Positions 51,534 to 60,920 are shown, counted from the first letter of the stretch. The stretch: DNA of 64,000 nt from Variovorax sp. YR216 (GCF_900107745.1 NZ_FNRO01000004.1:310001-374000); one strand, 5' to 3'. Notes: generated by a model from the sequence alone, not told the origin. A program made the numbers and translations.

Positions 51534-51941
51534 TCAGGCCTTTTCAACCGGCAGGTTAGCCTCTTTCCAGGACTTGAGTCCGCCCGACACCGCTTGGGCT
51601 TGCTCGTAGCCCAGCTTCTTGGCGGTCGCCACCGCGCGTTGCGCCCGCGCTCCAGTGGCACAAATCAGCAACAAAGGCAACGATTTGTTCTTCACCGCAC
51701 CGGGGAGCTTCTGTTCGAGTTCATTGAGCGGTACGTTCTTGGCGCCGGTCACATGGCCCGCGGCAAACTCCTCCGGCTCCCGGACATCGACCACCACGGC
51801 ACGCTCGCGATTGATCAACTGCACCGCCCCTTGCGCCGTCAGCGAGCCGCTGCTGGCCCCACGCAACATCGGCCAGAAGAGCATGCCTCCCGAGGCCAGT
51901 GCGATCAGGATGAGCATCCAGTTGTCGACGATGAATTTCAC
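51534..51941 (-). CDS. Membrane-anchored rhodanese-like protein
   Basis: A 135-residue protein with one N-terminal helix (FIVDNWMLILIALASGGMLFW) and a rhodanese domain. The active-site Cys loop is 'LLICATGARAQRA', and 'VVVDVREPEEFAAGHVTGAKNVPL' is the family entry motif. It should carry persulfide sulfur at the membrane. GTG 51941 has AAGGA 5 nt upstream, which fixes the start. It is the first gene of the rhodanese-grxC-secB-gpsA run and is divergent from gpmA. Confidence 0.92.
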   Translation of the reverse strand: MKFIVDNWMLILIALASGGMLFWPMLRGASSGSLTAQGAVQLINRERAVVVDVREPEEFAAGHVTGAKNVPLNELEQKLPGAVKNKSLPLLLICATGARAQRAVATAKKLGYEQAQAVSGGLKSWKEANLPVEKA

Positions 51942-51949
51942 GGTGTTCC

Positions 51950-51977
51950 TTGAGTGGCAAACCCCGGATTTTAGAAT
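51950..51977 (+). promoter_or_regulatory. Promoter candidate for gpmA
   Basis: TTGAGT (51950-51955) and TAGAAT (51972-51977), separated by 16 nt, match 4 of 6 and 5 of 6 of the sigma-70 consensus. The gpmA ATG is 37 nt downstream. The region is only 72 nt between divergent genes. Confidence 0.5.
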
Positions 51978-52013
51978 GTCGGGTTTCCGACCGCGTTCCC
52001 AAAGGCTTCCCTC

Positions 52014-52757
52014 ATGCACAAACTGGTATTGATCCGCCACGGCGAATCGACCTGGAATCTCGAAAACCGCTTCACCGGCTGGACCGATGTCGATCTCACG
52101 GCCACCGGCGTCGAACAGGCCAAGCAGGCCGGCCGACTGCTCAGGGCGGAGGGCTACGAATTCGACGTGGCCTACACGAGCGTCTTGAAGCGTGCCACCC
52201 GTACCCTGTGGCACACGCTCGATGAGCTCGATCGCACCTGGCTGCCGGTTGTGCATTCCTGGCGCCTCAACGAACGCCACTACGGCGCGCTCCAGGGCCT
52301 CAACAAGGCGGAAACCGCCAAGAAATACGGCGACGATCAGGTCCTGGTCTGGCGTCGCAGCTACGGCACGCCGCCACCGCCGCTGGAGTCGAACGACCCG
52401 CGCAGCGAGCGGACCGACATCCGCTACGCGAAGCTGTCGCCGGAACAGATTCCGCTGACCGAGTGCCTGAAAGACACCGTCGCGCGCGTGCTGCCCTTCT
52501 GGAACGAATCCATGGCGCCCGCGATCCGCGCCGGCCGCAGGCTGGTCGTTGCGGCGCACGGCAACTCCATCCGCGCGCTGGTCAAGTACCTGGACGGGAT
52601 TTCCGACGATGCGATCGTCGGCCTGAACATTCCCAACGGAATTCCTCTGGTCTACGAACTGGACGATGATCTCAAGCCGCTGCGCCACTACTACCTCGGC
52701 GATGCGGATGCGGCCGAGAAGGCCGCCGCCGCGATCGCGGCGCAAGGCAAAGGTTGA
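52014..52757 (+). CDS. gpmA: 2,3-bisphosphoglycerate-dependent phosphoglycerate mutase
   Basis: A 247-residue glycolytic enzyme interconverting 3- and 2-phosphoglycerate. The phospho-His motif is '[18 protein letters not shown]' and the second His lies in '[15 protein letters not shown]'. '[16 protein letters not shown]' is the dPGM-type block. The start is supported by AAAGG 8 nt upstream. Confidence 0.97.
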   Translation: MHKLVLIRHGESTWNLENRFTGWTDVDLTATGVEQAKQAGRLLRAEGYEFDVAYTSVLKRATRTLWHTLDELDRTWLPVVHSWRLNERHYGALQGLNKAETAKKYGDDQVLVWRRSYGTPPPPLESNDPRSERTDIRYAKLSPEQIPLTECLKDTVARVLPFWNESMAPAIRAGRRLVVAAHGNSIRALVKYLDGISDDAIVGLNIPNGIPLVYELDDDLKPLRHYYLGDADAAEKAAAAIAAQGKG

Positions 52758-52821
52758 CCAAAATCCTCCAGAGTTCGAGTCATTCACGGAACCCGGACAG
52801 ACAAGTAGCTTCCAAGCTGTG

Positions 52822-52827
52822 TATATT
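52822..52827 (+). promoter_or_regulatory. Possible -10 box upstream of ctpA
   Basis: TATATT (5 of 6 to consensus), preceded by TGTG, lies 30 nt before the ctpA start in a locally AT-rich stretch. No strong -35 was seen, so this may be an extended -10 promoter. Confidence 0.3.
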
Positions 52828-52856
52828 GATTTGACAGGCGACAAGGACTCTTACAC

Positions 52857-54299
52857 ATGGGCCAGAAACTGAAAATTGGCGGCTGGATCGCCGCAGGTGC
52901 CGTTGCTGGCGCGCTGACCACGGTGTCACTGCAAACCGTCGCGCGCGGTTCGCTGGCCCCCCTGCCTCTGGAGGAACTGCAGCAGCTCGCCGCGGTCTTC
53001 GGCATGGTCAAGACCGACTATGTCGAGCCGGTCGATGAGAAGAAGCTCATCTCCGACGCCATCTCCGGCATGGTCGCGGGGCTCGATCCGCATTCGCAGT
53101 ATTTCGACAAGAAGTCGTTCAAGGAATTTCGCGAAGGCACCACCGGCCGCTTCGTCGGCGTCGGCATCGAGATCTCGCAGGAAGACGGACTGGTCAAGGT
53201 CGTCTCGCCCATCGAAGGATCCCCGGCCTTCCGCGCCGGCCTGAAGCCGAACGACCTGATCACCAAGATCGACGACACCGCCGTTCGCGGCCTGACGCTC
53301 AACGAAGCCGTCAAGCGCATGCGCGGCGAGGCCAACACCAAGGTCCTGCTGACGATCTACCGCAAGGACGAGAACCGCACCTTCCCCGTGACGATCACAC
53401 GCGAGGAAATCCGCACCCAATCGGTGCGCGGCAAGGTCTTCGAGCCGGGCTATGCGTGGATTCGCCTGTCGCAGTTCCAGGAACGCACAGTCGACGACTT
53501 CGTCAAGAAGGTCGAGGAGATCTACAAGCAGGAGCCCAACCTCAAGGGGCTCGTGCTCGATCTGCGCAACGATCCGGGCGGCCTGCTCGATTCCGCCGTC
53601 GCGATTTCCGCCGCCTTCCTGCCAGAGAACGTGACCGTCGTTTCGACCGATGGCCAGCTGGCGGAAAGCAAGGCCGTCTACAAGGCCGCGCCCGAGTTCT
53701 ACCAGCGCCGCGCCGGCAGCGACCCGCTGCGTGGTCTGCCGGCGGCACTCAAGACCGTGCCGCTCGTGGTGCTCGTCAACGAAGGCTCCGCCTCCGCCAG
53801 CGAAATCGTCGCCGGTGCGCTGCAGGACCACAAGCGCGCGACCGTCATGGGCAGCCAGACTTTCGGCAAGGGCTCCGTGCAGACGGTCCGTCCGCTCGGC
53901 CCCGACACCGGCCTGAAGATCACGACCGCCCGCTACTACACGCCGAGCGGCACCTCGATCCAGGCCAAGGGCATCGTGCCCAATGTGCTGGTCGATGAAA
54001 GCGCCGAGGGCAGCCCCTACGCCGCCCTGCGCATGCGCGAGGCCGACCTCGAAAAGCATCTGGCCAGCGGCCAAGGCCCCGAGGTCAAGGACACCGAGCG
54101 CGAGAAGGCACGCGACGAAGCCCGCAAACGCCTCGAGGAAGAGGCCAAGAAGCCGCCTCAGGACCGCAAGGTTCCGGAGTTCGGCTCCGACCAGGACTTC
54201 CCGCTGGTCCAGGCGTTCAACCGCCTCAAGGGCCAGCCGGTGCTCGTGAGCAAGACGCAGGTGATCGTCGACAACAAGGAAGAGAAGAAGGAAAACTGA
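52857..54299 (+). CDS. ctpA: S41-family C-terminal processing peptidase
   Basis: A 480-residue periplasmic serine protease. An N-terminal anchor (WIAAGAVAGALTTVSLQ) is followed by a PDZ domain (about 95-180: 'GVGIEISQEDGLVKVVSPIEGSPAFRAGLKPNDLI') and the catalytic core. The nucleophile Ser is in 'VNEGSASASEIVAGALQD' and the Lys in 'GSQTFGKGSVQTVRPL'. The C-terminal 70 residues are charged and helical. CtpA enzymes cleave proteins at their C-termini and often act on peptidoglycan hydrolases. moeB follows 55 nt later. Confidence 0.94.
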   Translation: MGQKLKIGGWIAAGAVAGALTTVSLQTVARGSLAPLPLEELQQLAAVFGMVKTDYVEPVDEKKLISDAISGMVAGLDPHSQYFDKKSFKEFREGTTGRFVGVGIEISQEDGLVKVVSPIEGSPAFRAGLKPNDLITKIDDTAVRGLTLNEAVKRMRGEANTKVLLTIYRKDENRTFPVTITREEIRTQSVRGKVFEPGYAWIRLSQFQERTVDDFVKKVEEIYKQEPNLKGLVLDLRNDPGGLLDSAVAISAAFLPENVTVVSTDGQLAESKAVYKAAPEFYQRRAGSDPLRGLPAALKTVPLVVLVNEGSASASEIVAGALQDHKRATVMGSQTFGKGSVQTVRPLGPDTGLKITTARYYTPSGTSIQAKGIVPNVLVDESAEGSPYAALRMREADLEKHLASGQGPEVKDTEREKARDEARKRLEEEAKKPPQDRKVPEFGSDQDFPLVQAFNRLKGQPVLVSKTQVIVDNKEEKKEN

Positions 54300-54354
54300 C
54301 CCTTGGGGGGCGGCCCGGTATCGGGCCAAGACCCTGGGGCGTCTCGCACGGCGC

Positions 54355-55113
54355 ATGGAAGACGAACACCTCCTGCGCTATTCGCGCCACATCCTCCTGG
54401 AAGAGTTCGGCATCGACGGCCAGGCGCGCGTCAGTGCGGCGCACGCGCTCATCATCGGCGCTGGCGGCCTGGGATCGCCGGTCGCGCTCTATCTCGCCGC
54501 GGCGGGTGTCGGCCGGATCACGCTCGTCGACGATGACGAACTCGACCTGACCAATCTCCAGCGGCAGATCGCGCACACCACCGCGCGCGTCGGCATGTCC
54601 AAGGTCGATTCGGCTGCGGAAGCGATGCGCGCCATCAATCCGGACATATCGATCGAAGCCATCAGGCTGCGGGCCGACGACGGGCTTCTTTCCCGGCGTG
54701 TCGCCGAGGCGGACGTGGTCGTCGATTGCAGCGACAACTTCCAGACCCGGCATGCGGTCAATCGGGCATGCGTGGCACATGCCAAGCCCTTGGTCGCCGG
54801 CGCGGCGATCCGCTTCGATGGGCAACTCAGCGTCTACGACACACGCGATGCGGCCTCCCCCTGCTATGCCTGCATCTTCCCGCCCGACGCCGACTTCGAG
54901 GAAACGCGATGCGCGGTGCTCGGCGTTTTCGCGCCTGTGGTCGGCACGATCGGGACCTTGCAAGCCAACGAAGCGCTCAAGCTTCTGGCGGGAATCGGCC
55001 CCTCTCTTGCCGGCAGCCTGCTGATGTTCGATGGCCGGCGTTCGGCTTTCGACAGCCTGCGCGTCGCGCGCGATCCGGGTTGCAGCGTGTGCGGCCATCG
55101 CCCGGCCGCCTGA
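54355..55113 (+). CDS. moeB: MoeB/ThiF-family adenylyltransferase
   Basis: A 252-residue E1-like enzyme that adenylates the C-terminus of MoaD or ThiS. The ATP motif is 'LIIGAGGLGSPVALYLAAAGVG' with the Arg in 'DLTNLQRQI'. The zinc CxxC pairs are 'CYAC' and 'CSVC'. MoeB is needed for molybdopterin, which the two formate dehydrogenases use, though ThiF cannot be excluded from sequence alone. Confidence 0.9.
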   Translation: MEDEHLLRYSRHILLEEFGIDGQARVSAAHALIIGAGGLGSPVALYLAAAGVGRITLVDDDELDLTNLQRQIAHTTARVGMSKVDSAAEAMRAINPDISIEAIRLRADDGLLSRRVAEADVVVDCSDNFQTRHAVNRACVAHAKPLVAGAAIRFDGQLSVYDTRDAASPCYACIFPPDADFEETRCAVLGVFAPVVGTIGTLQANEALKLLAGIGPSLAGSLLMFDGRRSAFDSLRVARDPGCSVCGHRPAA

Positions 55114-55121
55114 CCGGTCAA

Positions 55122-57164
55122 CTAACTGCGACTTCCCGCGAGGGCGGGCTGTTTCCTCGCCTTGGCCGCACCGGCGGCGGCCTCACCCGACTCGGGCTTG
55201 CGTGCCTGCGTCAGAACTTCCGTGCAATCCGCATCCTGCCCAGGACCCGTCTCGATCGTGGCCGCGAGCGCAAGCAGCGGGTTGATGGCACCCAGGGCCA
55301 ACGCAGCGGCACCGCGGGCCGCCAGCGGCGCGGCTTCGACACCGACTTTCGGCGTCGCGAAAGTGCCGCGGATCAGAAGCGGTGTCCGCATCGCGAGAAT
55401 GCTCTTGTCCTTGGGCCGAGGCTCGATGACGAGGTTCATCTTCTCGTCGGCAAGGCTGATGTCGCCCGTTCCGTTGAAAACGGTGTCGCTCGTGTCCAGG
55501 AGCAGGTTGCGGCCGCGCATCACGCCCCTGCCGACGTCGAAGGCCACCGCGGCGCACCGCAGGGTCACCTCGCGGTCGCCTTCGAGCAGGAACTTGATGA
55601 TCTCGCCGCCGTCGAGTCCGAAGACCTCGAGCAGCAGGTTGCTCATCTGACCTCGGCCGGTCATCGCGGCGACGTCGCCCGACGCGCCCCCAAGCCATCC
55701 GGCCACCGAATTGCCGCGTCCCGACAGGTTGATGCGACCGTCCAGTTTGCCGAAGCTGCTCTTGAGCTTTTCCACCTTGGGGATGAGGCGCTCGAGCTGC
55801 ATCGAACGCACGTCCAGCGCCGCACGGACGTCGGCCGGGTTCTGCGTGGCATCGATGCGGATCTTGCCGGTGACCTTGCCGCTTGCCACGCCCAGGTCGA
55901 GCGGATCGAGCGTCAACACACCATCTTTCAGCGTCACTTGCACGCTGCCCTTGTCCAGCGGCAACTGGCGCACATTGTCGATGCGATCGGCCACGTACTT
56001 CACATCGGCGTTCATGGCCCGAAGTCGCTCGAAGTCCAGCGGCGCGTCGGGAAGCACCTTCCGGTTCGGATCCGGCCGCCCCTGCTTCGTCTGCGAAATT
56101 GTCGGCGGCGGCGCGACGCCTTCCACCGCGTGGGCTGAACGGGCGGTCGGCGCCAGGCCGATGAGCGGTCCAAGGTCATCCATGTCGAGCACGCGCGAGC
56201 GGAGCGCGCCGCCCAGATGCGGCACCTTCCGGGCCTTGTCGAACTGCATGTCGCCGACAATGTCGGAGAGGCCCAGCCGGCCCGACAAGGCCCGCAGCTC
56301 CCACAGATCGCCGTTTTTTCGGAGATTGCCCTTGATCGCGTACGGCGGCGTCTGCGGCAACGCCACGCCGAGCACCGGATAGAGGTTGCCGAGGTTCTGG
56401 CCTCGCATGTCGACCTGCGCATCCAGGCCGTCGAGGCTGGCCAGCTCGGCCACCGTGCCTTTGGCCTTGAGGTGGGCCGTGCCGGCGCGCAGGTCGATCT
56501 CGATCGGGAAAGGCGCGTGCCCGCCCGAATTGAGTTCGAGCACATCGCCCGTTCGGCCTTCGCCCTTCAGGGGCTGGCGATGAAGGAGCCCATTGATCGC
56601 GTACTGCAGTGGCATGTCGCCGCGGCTGCTGTCGTAGTCGAACTGGACACGCAGGTCGAGTTCCTGATGCCTTGCGAGGAAGTCCACGCTGCCGCCGTCC
56701 ACCTGCACCAGACCGATGGTCGGAACGGTGCCCGTATCGGCGCTGTCCTTGCTCAGTGCCCAGGTGCGCCGGCCGTCCTCTTCGAGCTGGAGGCCGATCT
56801 CCGGCGAACTGAGCTTCAGTCGCGGAAGAACGAGCCTCCCGGCCAACAGCCGCCAGTAGGCAATCTCGAACTCGGCACGCTCGGCGCGCAACAGATAGCG
56901 ATCGCGGGCCCACCCGGGATTGGCGAACTCGACGCCGTCGAGCTCAATGGTGGCAAGGTGCAGGCCCGGCTTCACGTCGAGCTTTCGCGTGATCTCGAAC
57001 TTGCGTCCAGTCCGCTCGCTGACAAAGCGATTGACCGGTTCGCGCAGCACATCCCACGGGAAGAAGATGACAACCAGGACCAGCGCGACCACGAGCCCAA
57101 GCAGAATCGCGCCCAACCGGATCCACGCCGATCCATGGTTCGAGACAGGGAGGACCGCAGTCAC
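55122..57164 (-). CDS. AsmA-family envelope protein
   Basis: A 680-residue protein with one N-terminal helix (AILLGLVVALVLVVIFFPW) and a long periplasmic beta-rich AsmA domain. The opening 'PVNRFVSERTGRKFEITRKLDVKPGLHLATIELDGVEFANPGWA' and the C-terminal 'VFNGTGDISLADEKMNLVIEPRPKDKSILAMRTPLLIRGTF' are typical. AsmA-like proteins are thought to help move lipids or assemble the outer membrane. GTG 57164 has AAGG 8 nt upstream, overlapping the stop of a small upstream ORF, so it is favoured over an earlier frame extension that includes no conserved sequence. Confidence 0.9.
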   Translation of the reverse strand: MTAVLPVSNHGSAWIRLGAILLGLVVALVLVVIFFPWDVLREPVNRFVSERTGRKFEITRKLDVKPGLHLATIELDGVEFANPGWARDRYLLRAERAEFEIAYWRLLAGRLVLPRLKLSSPEIGLQLEEDGRRTWALSKDSADTGTVPTIGLVQVDGGSVDFLARHQELDLRVQFDYDSSRGDMPLQYAINGLLHRQPLKGEGRTGDVLELNSGGHAPFPIEIDLRAGTAHLKAKGTVAELASLDGLDAQVDMRGQNLGNLYPVLGVALPQTPPYAIKGNLRKNGDLWELRALSGRLGLSDIVGDMQFDKARKVPHLGGALRSRVLDMDDLGPLIGLAPTARSAHAVEGVAPPPTISQTKQGRPDPNRKVLPDAPLDFERLRAMNADVKYVADRIDNVRQLPLDKGSVQVTLKDGVLTLDPLDLGVASGKVTGKIRIDATQNPADVRAALDVRSMQLERLIPKVEKLKSSFGKLDGRINLSGRGNSVAGWLGGASGDVAAMTGRGQMSNLLLEVFGLDGGEIIKFLLEGDREVTLRCAAVAFDVGRGVMRGRNLLLDTSDTVFNGTGDISLADEKMNLVIEPRPKDKSILAMRTPLLIRGTFATPKVGVEAAPLAARGAAALALGAINPLLALAATIETGPGQDADCTEVLTQARKPESGEAAAGAAKARKQPALAGSRS

Positions 57165-57175
57165 CGAACGAACCT

Positions 57176-57295
57176 TCAGTCGATGCCCACCGCGGCGCTC
57201 GCTGATGTCAGGGCAGCCGGCGCTCCTCCGGCGACAGTGAGCGCAGCCATCAGTGTCAGCACACCGAAGGCGACGTAACTCCAAAGAATCTGCAT
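57176..57295 (-). CDS. 39-residue membrane peptide upstream of asmA
   Basis: A short ORF with one hydrophobic helix (MQILWSYVAFGVLTLMAALTV...). ATG 57295 is preceded by GAGGAG at 7 nt, among the best ribosome binding sites here. Its stop is 11 nt before the asmA GTG and overlaps that gene's binding site, so the two are probably coupled. No family recognised. It could be a small membrane protein or a leader peptide for AsmA synthesis. Confidence 0.5.
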   Translation of the reverse strand: MQILWSYVAFGVLTLMAALTVAGGAPAALTSASAAVGID

Positions 57296-57418
57296 TTCAG
57301 GGCTCCTCGGCAAGCTCTGGTTCAGTCGGGCCGCTTCATGTGCCCTGTCCGGAGAGCGTACGAGGGCTGCCACCACCGCCGCGTCGGCATCGCACCGCAT
57401 GCGCTGTGGGGACGGACC

Positions 57419-57578
57419 TACGAGTGCGGCTTCCGAGCAACACTCGTAAGAACAAGCCTACAGCGGCTGGACGCGCTTCCCTGCATCATCGGGCCTAATA
57501 TTCCGTAGCATTTGCAACGACAGCTTTCCTTGGGGGCAAGCAGTTCGTAGCCAGGCTCGCCAAGGGGGCAAGCGGTTC
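57419..57578. repeat. Inverted and direct repeats upstream of the receiver protein gene
   Basis: A perfect inverted repeat TACGAGTG-N14-CACTCGTA (57419-57448) and two direct copies of GGGGGCAAGC(A/G)GTTC (57532-57546 and 57564-57578, period 32) lie in the 285-nt gap. The second direct copy ends 3 nt before the ATG at 57581, covering its ribosome binding region. A regulator binding site or RNA element is possible. Confidence 0.35.
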
Positions 57579-57580
57579 TC

Positions 57581-57985
57581 ATGGACCCCAGATTGAAAAC
57601 CTACATCGTCGAAGACAACGTCACGATCCGAGAGAATCTCGTCGGCACTCTGGAAGAGCTCACGTGCATTTCGACGATCGGCTTCGCAGAGACGGAAGCC
57701 GAGGCGACTCAATGGCTGAGCGAAAACAAAGACGAATGGGAACTCGCCATCATCGACCTCTTCCTCAAACAGGGGAGCGGCCTGGGCGTTCTCCAGGCCT
57801 GCATGTCGCGGCGCCCTGGCCAGAAAGTGGTGGTGCTGAGCAACTACGCGACGCCGGACATACGCAAGCGGTGTGCGCAATTCGGGGTCGATGCAGTCTT
57901 CGACAAGTCGAACGAAATCGATGGACTCATCGATTTCTGCATCGCCCAGTCCGCCGCGCTACGGCAGACGGCCAGCCGAAACTGA
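57581..57985 (+). CDS. Single-domain response regulator (receiver only)
   Basis: A 134-residue receiver domain. The acidic pair is in 'YIVEDNVTIRENL', the phospho-Asp in 'LAIIDLFLKQGSG' and the Lys in 'VFDKSNEIDG'. No output domain. It probably works by binding a partner or as a phosphate sink for the nearby CHASE3 kinase. It is on the opposite strand to, and 20 nt from, the NarL-type regulator. Confidence 0.9.
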   Translation: MDPRLKTYIVEDNVTIRENLVGTLEELTCISTIGFAETEAEATQWLSENKDEWELAIIDLFLKQGSGLGVLQACMSRRPGQKVVVLSNYATPDIRKRCAQFGVDAVFDKSNEIDGLIDFCIAQSAALRQTASRN

Positions 57986-58005
57986 CCGCGCCGCAAGCAG
58001 CCGAT

Positions 58006-58638
58006 TCAATCGATCAGCTTGTTCTTCAGCGCGTAGTAGGTGAGGTCGCTGTTGGACGAGAGATTCATCTTCTCCATCAACCGCGTGCGATACGTGCTGA
58101 CGGTCTTCACCGACAGGGACAAGGTCTTCGCGATGTCCCCGGCGGTCTCTCCCTTGGCGAGCTTGAGGAACACCTGGAACTCGCGTTCCGAGAGCTGCTC
58201 GTGCGGCGCGGCGTCATCCTTGCGATCGAGCTGGCGCGCGAGCAGTTCCGCGACGGCGGGCGTGATGTAGCGGCGCCCCAGCGAGATGGTGCGAATCGCA
58301 TTCACGATCTCGATCGGATCGCACTCCTTGTTGAGATACCCGCTCGCGCCCTGGCGGATGAGGTTCATCGCGTAGTGCTCTTCGGGATAGCCGCTGAGGA
58401 TGAGGATCCCGACATCGGGTGCCTTCGCGCGGATCATCGCAAGCGCGTCGATGCCGCTTTGTCCCGGCATGGAAAGGTCCATCACGAGCACATCGAGTTC
58501 AGTGGTGCGGACGAGTTCGATCGCCTCGCGCCCACTCGCAGCTTCACCCACCACGCGCAGGTCGACATGCTCGGAAAAGAACTGCCGCAAACCGGAGCGA
58601 ACGATGGCGTGGTCGTCCACAATTCCAATCTTGATCAT
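58006..58638 (-). CDS. NarL/UhpA-type response regulator
   Basis: A 210-residue regulator. The receiver has 'IGIVDDHAIVRSGLRQFF', phospho-Asp in 'LDVLVMDLSMPGQSG' and Lys in 'SGYLNKECD'. The LuxR helix-turn-helix is 'LSEREFQVFLKLAKGETAGDIAKTLSLSVKTVSTYRTRLMEKMNL'. It is divergent from the CHASE3 kinase gene, with 107 nt between starts, and is its likely partner. Confidence 0.93.
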   Translation of the reverse strand: MIKIGIVDDHAIVRSGLRQFFSEHVDLRVVGEAASGREAIELVRTTELDVLVMDLSMPGQSGIDALAMIRAKAPDVGILILSGYPEEHYAMNLIRQGASGYLNKECDPIEIVNAIRTISLGRRYITPAVAELLARQLDRKDDAAPHEQLSEREFQVFLKLAKGETAGDIAKTLSLSVKTVSTYRTRLMEKMNLSSNSDLTYYALKNKLID

Positions 58639-58745
58639 CTGTTACCTTCACTGTTGAATCGCGGCTTTTTGCGTCGCAACATGCCGGTCCCTGGCCTGTT
58701 TCGATTATTCCCGAATTTGATTTCTCGGCATCGCTCGGAGACCCC

Positions 58746-60104
58746 ATGCGCTGGCTAGCTTTCCCGAAGATGGCGCTGAGCCTCACGCTGGCGACTCTCG
58801 CGGCCCTCGTGCTCGTGGGCATCAACGAAGCCGGCTATCGCCAATCCCGCCAGGCCCTCGAGGAGGTGAGCGATGCGCAGCGCGCGCGCGTCGTGCTGAA
58901 CCTCATGCTTCAGAACATACTCGATGCTGAAACGGGCCAGCGCGGCTATCTGCTGACAGGCGAGCCCCGCTACCGCGAGCCTTACGACGCTGCGGTCAAG
59001 CAGGTCGACGGCCATCTCGCCGCGCTGCAACTGCTCTATGCGAACCGGCCGACCCAGCTCGCGCAGCTGAACCAGCTCGCCAAGCACGTCTCGAAGAAGC
59101 TCGCCGAGATGGACATGAGCGTGCGGCTGCGCCAACGCGGCAACGAGGATGCCTGGAAGTTCGTCATCACGACCGATGTGGGCCGCGAAGAGATGGACGC
59201 CATCCGCAACGAGGTCGGGGACCTGGTTGCGCTCAGCAGTGACGAGCTCACGCGCGGACAGCTACAGATCGTGAAGTCGCTGCGGTTCGCGCGCATCGGC
59301 ATCGCCATCGTCGCGCTCGCCGCGCTCGTCGCGTTCTACCTCTACCTGAGGCAGAGCCACGCCTTGCGCAAGGCCGGAGAACGGCAGCAGCAGGCCCTCG
59401 AACTCGAGCGCAACGCGCTGGAGGACGAAGTGCGCGAACGCACCGCAACGCTCGCCGAACTCGCGACTCACCTGCAGCAGGTGCGCGAGACCGAACGCGG
59501 CTTTCTCGCGCGCGAGCTGCACGACGAGCTGGGCTCGCTGCTCACTGCCGCCAAGCTCGATGTCGCGCGGCTGAAGTCGCGGATGACCGAACTGCCGGAT
59601 GCGATCCAGCGGCTGCAGCACCTCAACGACCTCCTCAACAGCGGCATTGCGCTCAAGCGCCGCATCATCGAGGACCTGCGGCCTTCGTCGCTTTCCAACC
59701 TCGGGCTGGTCGCGTCATTGGAGATCCTCGGCCGCGAATTCGCGGAGCGCTCGAACATCGAGATCGAGATGGTGCTCGAGCCGGTGATGTTGAACGAGGC
59801 CAACCAGCTCACGGTCTACCGGATGGTGCAGGAGGGGCTGACGAACATCGTCAAGTACGCGCAGGCGACCGAGGCCAGCATCGTCATGAAGAACTACGGC
59901 AATCACGTGGTCGTCGAAGTGACCGACAACGGCAAGGGCTTCGACCCGCAGCACCATCGGCCCTCGAGCCACGGCCTGGCCGGCATGCGCCATCGCGTGG
60001 AGGCCGCCAAGGGCCGGCTCACCGTCACGTCCAAGCCGGGCCAGGGCACTCGATTGAGCGCGGTACTGCCAGCCAACCCGGTTCCATCTGCCGCCGTGGC
60101 GTGA
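58746..60104 (+). CDS. CHASE3-domain sensor histidine kinase
   Basis: A 452-residue membrane kinase. A first helix (residues 8-26), a periplasmic CHASE3 domain (about 30-175, with 'NILDAETGQRGYLLTGEPRYREPYD'), a second helix (about 181-198) and a coiled coil are followed by HisKA_3 with the phospho-His in 'ARELHDELGSLLTAAKLDV'. The HATPase has 'MVQEGLTNIVKYAQATEA' and 'DNGKGFD'. It should phosphorylate the divergent NarL-type regulator and possibly the receiver-only protein. Confidence 0.94.
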   Translation: MRWLAFPKMALSLTLATLAALVLVGINEAGYRQSRQALEEVSDAQRARVVLNLMLQNILDAETGQRGYLLTGEPRYREPYDAAVKQVDGHLAALQLLYANRPTQLAQLNQLAKHVSKKLAEMDMSVRLRQRGNEDAWKFVITTDVGREEMDAIRNEVGDLVALSSDELTRGQLQIVKSLRFARIGIAIVALAALVAFYLYLRQSHALRKAGERQQQALELERNALEDEVRERTATLAELATHLQQVRETERGFLARELHDELGSLLTAAKLDVARLKSRMTELPDAIQRLQHLNDLLNSGIALKRRIIEDLRPSSLSNLGLVASLEILGREFAERSNIEIEMVLEPVMLNEANQLTVYRMVQEGLTNIVKYAQATEASIVMKNYGNHVVVEVTDNGKGFDPQHHRPSSHGLAGMRHRVEAAKGRLTVTSKPGQGTRLSAVLPANPVPSAAVA

Positions 60105-60272
60105 GCCCGCGGCCTGCCGCTCACCCGGGGCTCCAAAGGCATTCGGCCCTCTCCTACGCCTCGCGGCCGCCGCTGCTGACAGGGTCGCCGCGGGGCGACT
60201 CTTAACGTTGATCCAAGCGTGTTCCCAAAGGCGCGCTTTCACATCAACGCGGCCACATCAAAGGAGTCAAGC

Positions 60273-60437
60273 ATGTTGCACTACGCAGTCGTGTTCCTGG
60301 TCATTGCCCTGATCGCAGCCATCTTCGGATTCGGCGGCATCGCAGCAAGTGCAGTGGGCATCGCCAAGATCCTGTTCATCATCTTCCTGGTCCTCGCGCT
60401 GGCCAGTTTCATCGCGGGCTTGATACGACGCGGGTAG
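60273..60437 (+). CDS. DUF1328 (UPF0391) small membrane protein
   Basis: A 54-residue protein with two closely spaced hydrophobic helices ([19 protein letters not shown] and [17 protein letters not shown]) and a basic end. It matches the DUF1328/YtjA family, often induced by stress. AAAGGAG precedes the ATG by 6 nt. It opens a cluster of small envelope and stress proteins. Confidence 0.93.
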   Translation: MLHYAVVFLVIALIAAIFGFGGIAASAVGIAKILFIIFLVLALASFIAGLIRRG

Positions 60438-60490
60438 CGTCGGTACGATGAGCAGGTCCTCGCAACCAATTTCCCGGAAGGATTTTTTTC

Positions 60491-60865
60491 ATGAACACGA
60501 CCATCAAGACTCCCCAGCAGCTGGCCGAAGACGCGCGTCAGACCGCAGCCGATGCAATCGACACGACGCGGGCCTATGCGCAGAACGCCGTGAACGCGGC
60601 GGGGGAAAAGGTGCGCGACCTGCGTCGCGACGCAGAGCCCGCCGTGGAACAGCTCGCGGCCCGCGTTCAGCAGGCCGTGCAACGCGGCCTGGACGCGGCA
60701 TCGACCACCAGTGCCCGCGCGCAGCGCCGCCTGGAACAGGCGGCCGACGTCACGGGCAAGTACATCGCCGATCAACCCGTGCGCTCGGTGCTCATTGCCG
60801 CCGCGGCCGGCGCAGCCATCACCGCGCTCATCGTGCTCGCAAGCCGCCGCCGGGACGACTACTGA
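60491..60865 (+). CDS. DUF883/ElaB-like membrane-anchored protein
   Basis: A 124-residue protein: a long Ala/Arg/Gln-rich amphipathic coiled region (1-88) and one C-terminal helix (VRSVLIAAAAGAAITALIVLA) followed by a basic tail. This is the tail-anchored ElaB/YqjD layout; relatives bind ribosomes at the membrane in stationary phase. The match is by architecture, so the function is tentative. Confidence 0.8.
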   Translation: MNTTIKTPQQLAEDARQTAADAIDTTRAYAQNAVNAAGEKVRDLRRDAEPAVEQLAARVQQAVQRGLDAASTTSARAQRRLEQAADVTGKYIADQPVRSVLIAAAAGAAITALIVLASRRRDDY

Positions 60866-60920
60866 TCTGAGTCCCTGACGTTCATCGGCGGCTCGCGACG
60901 AGCCTCAATTGCCCGGCACC

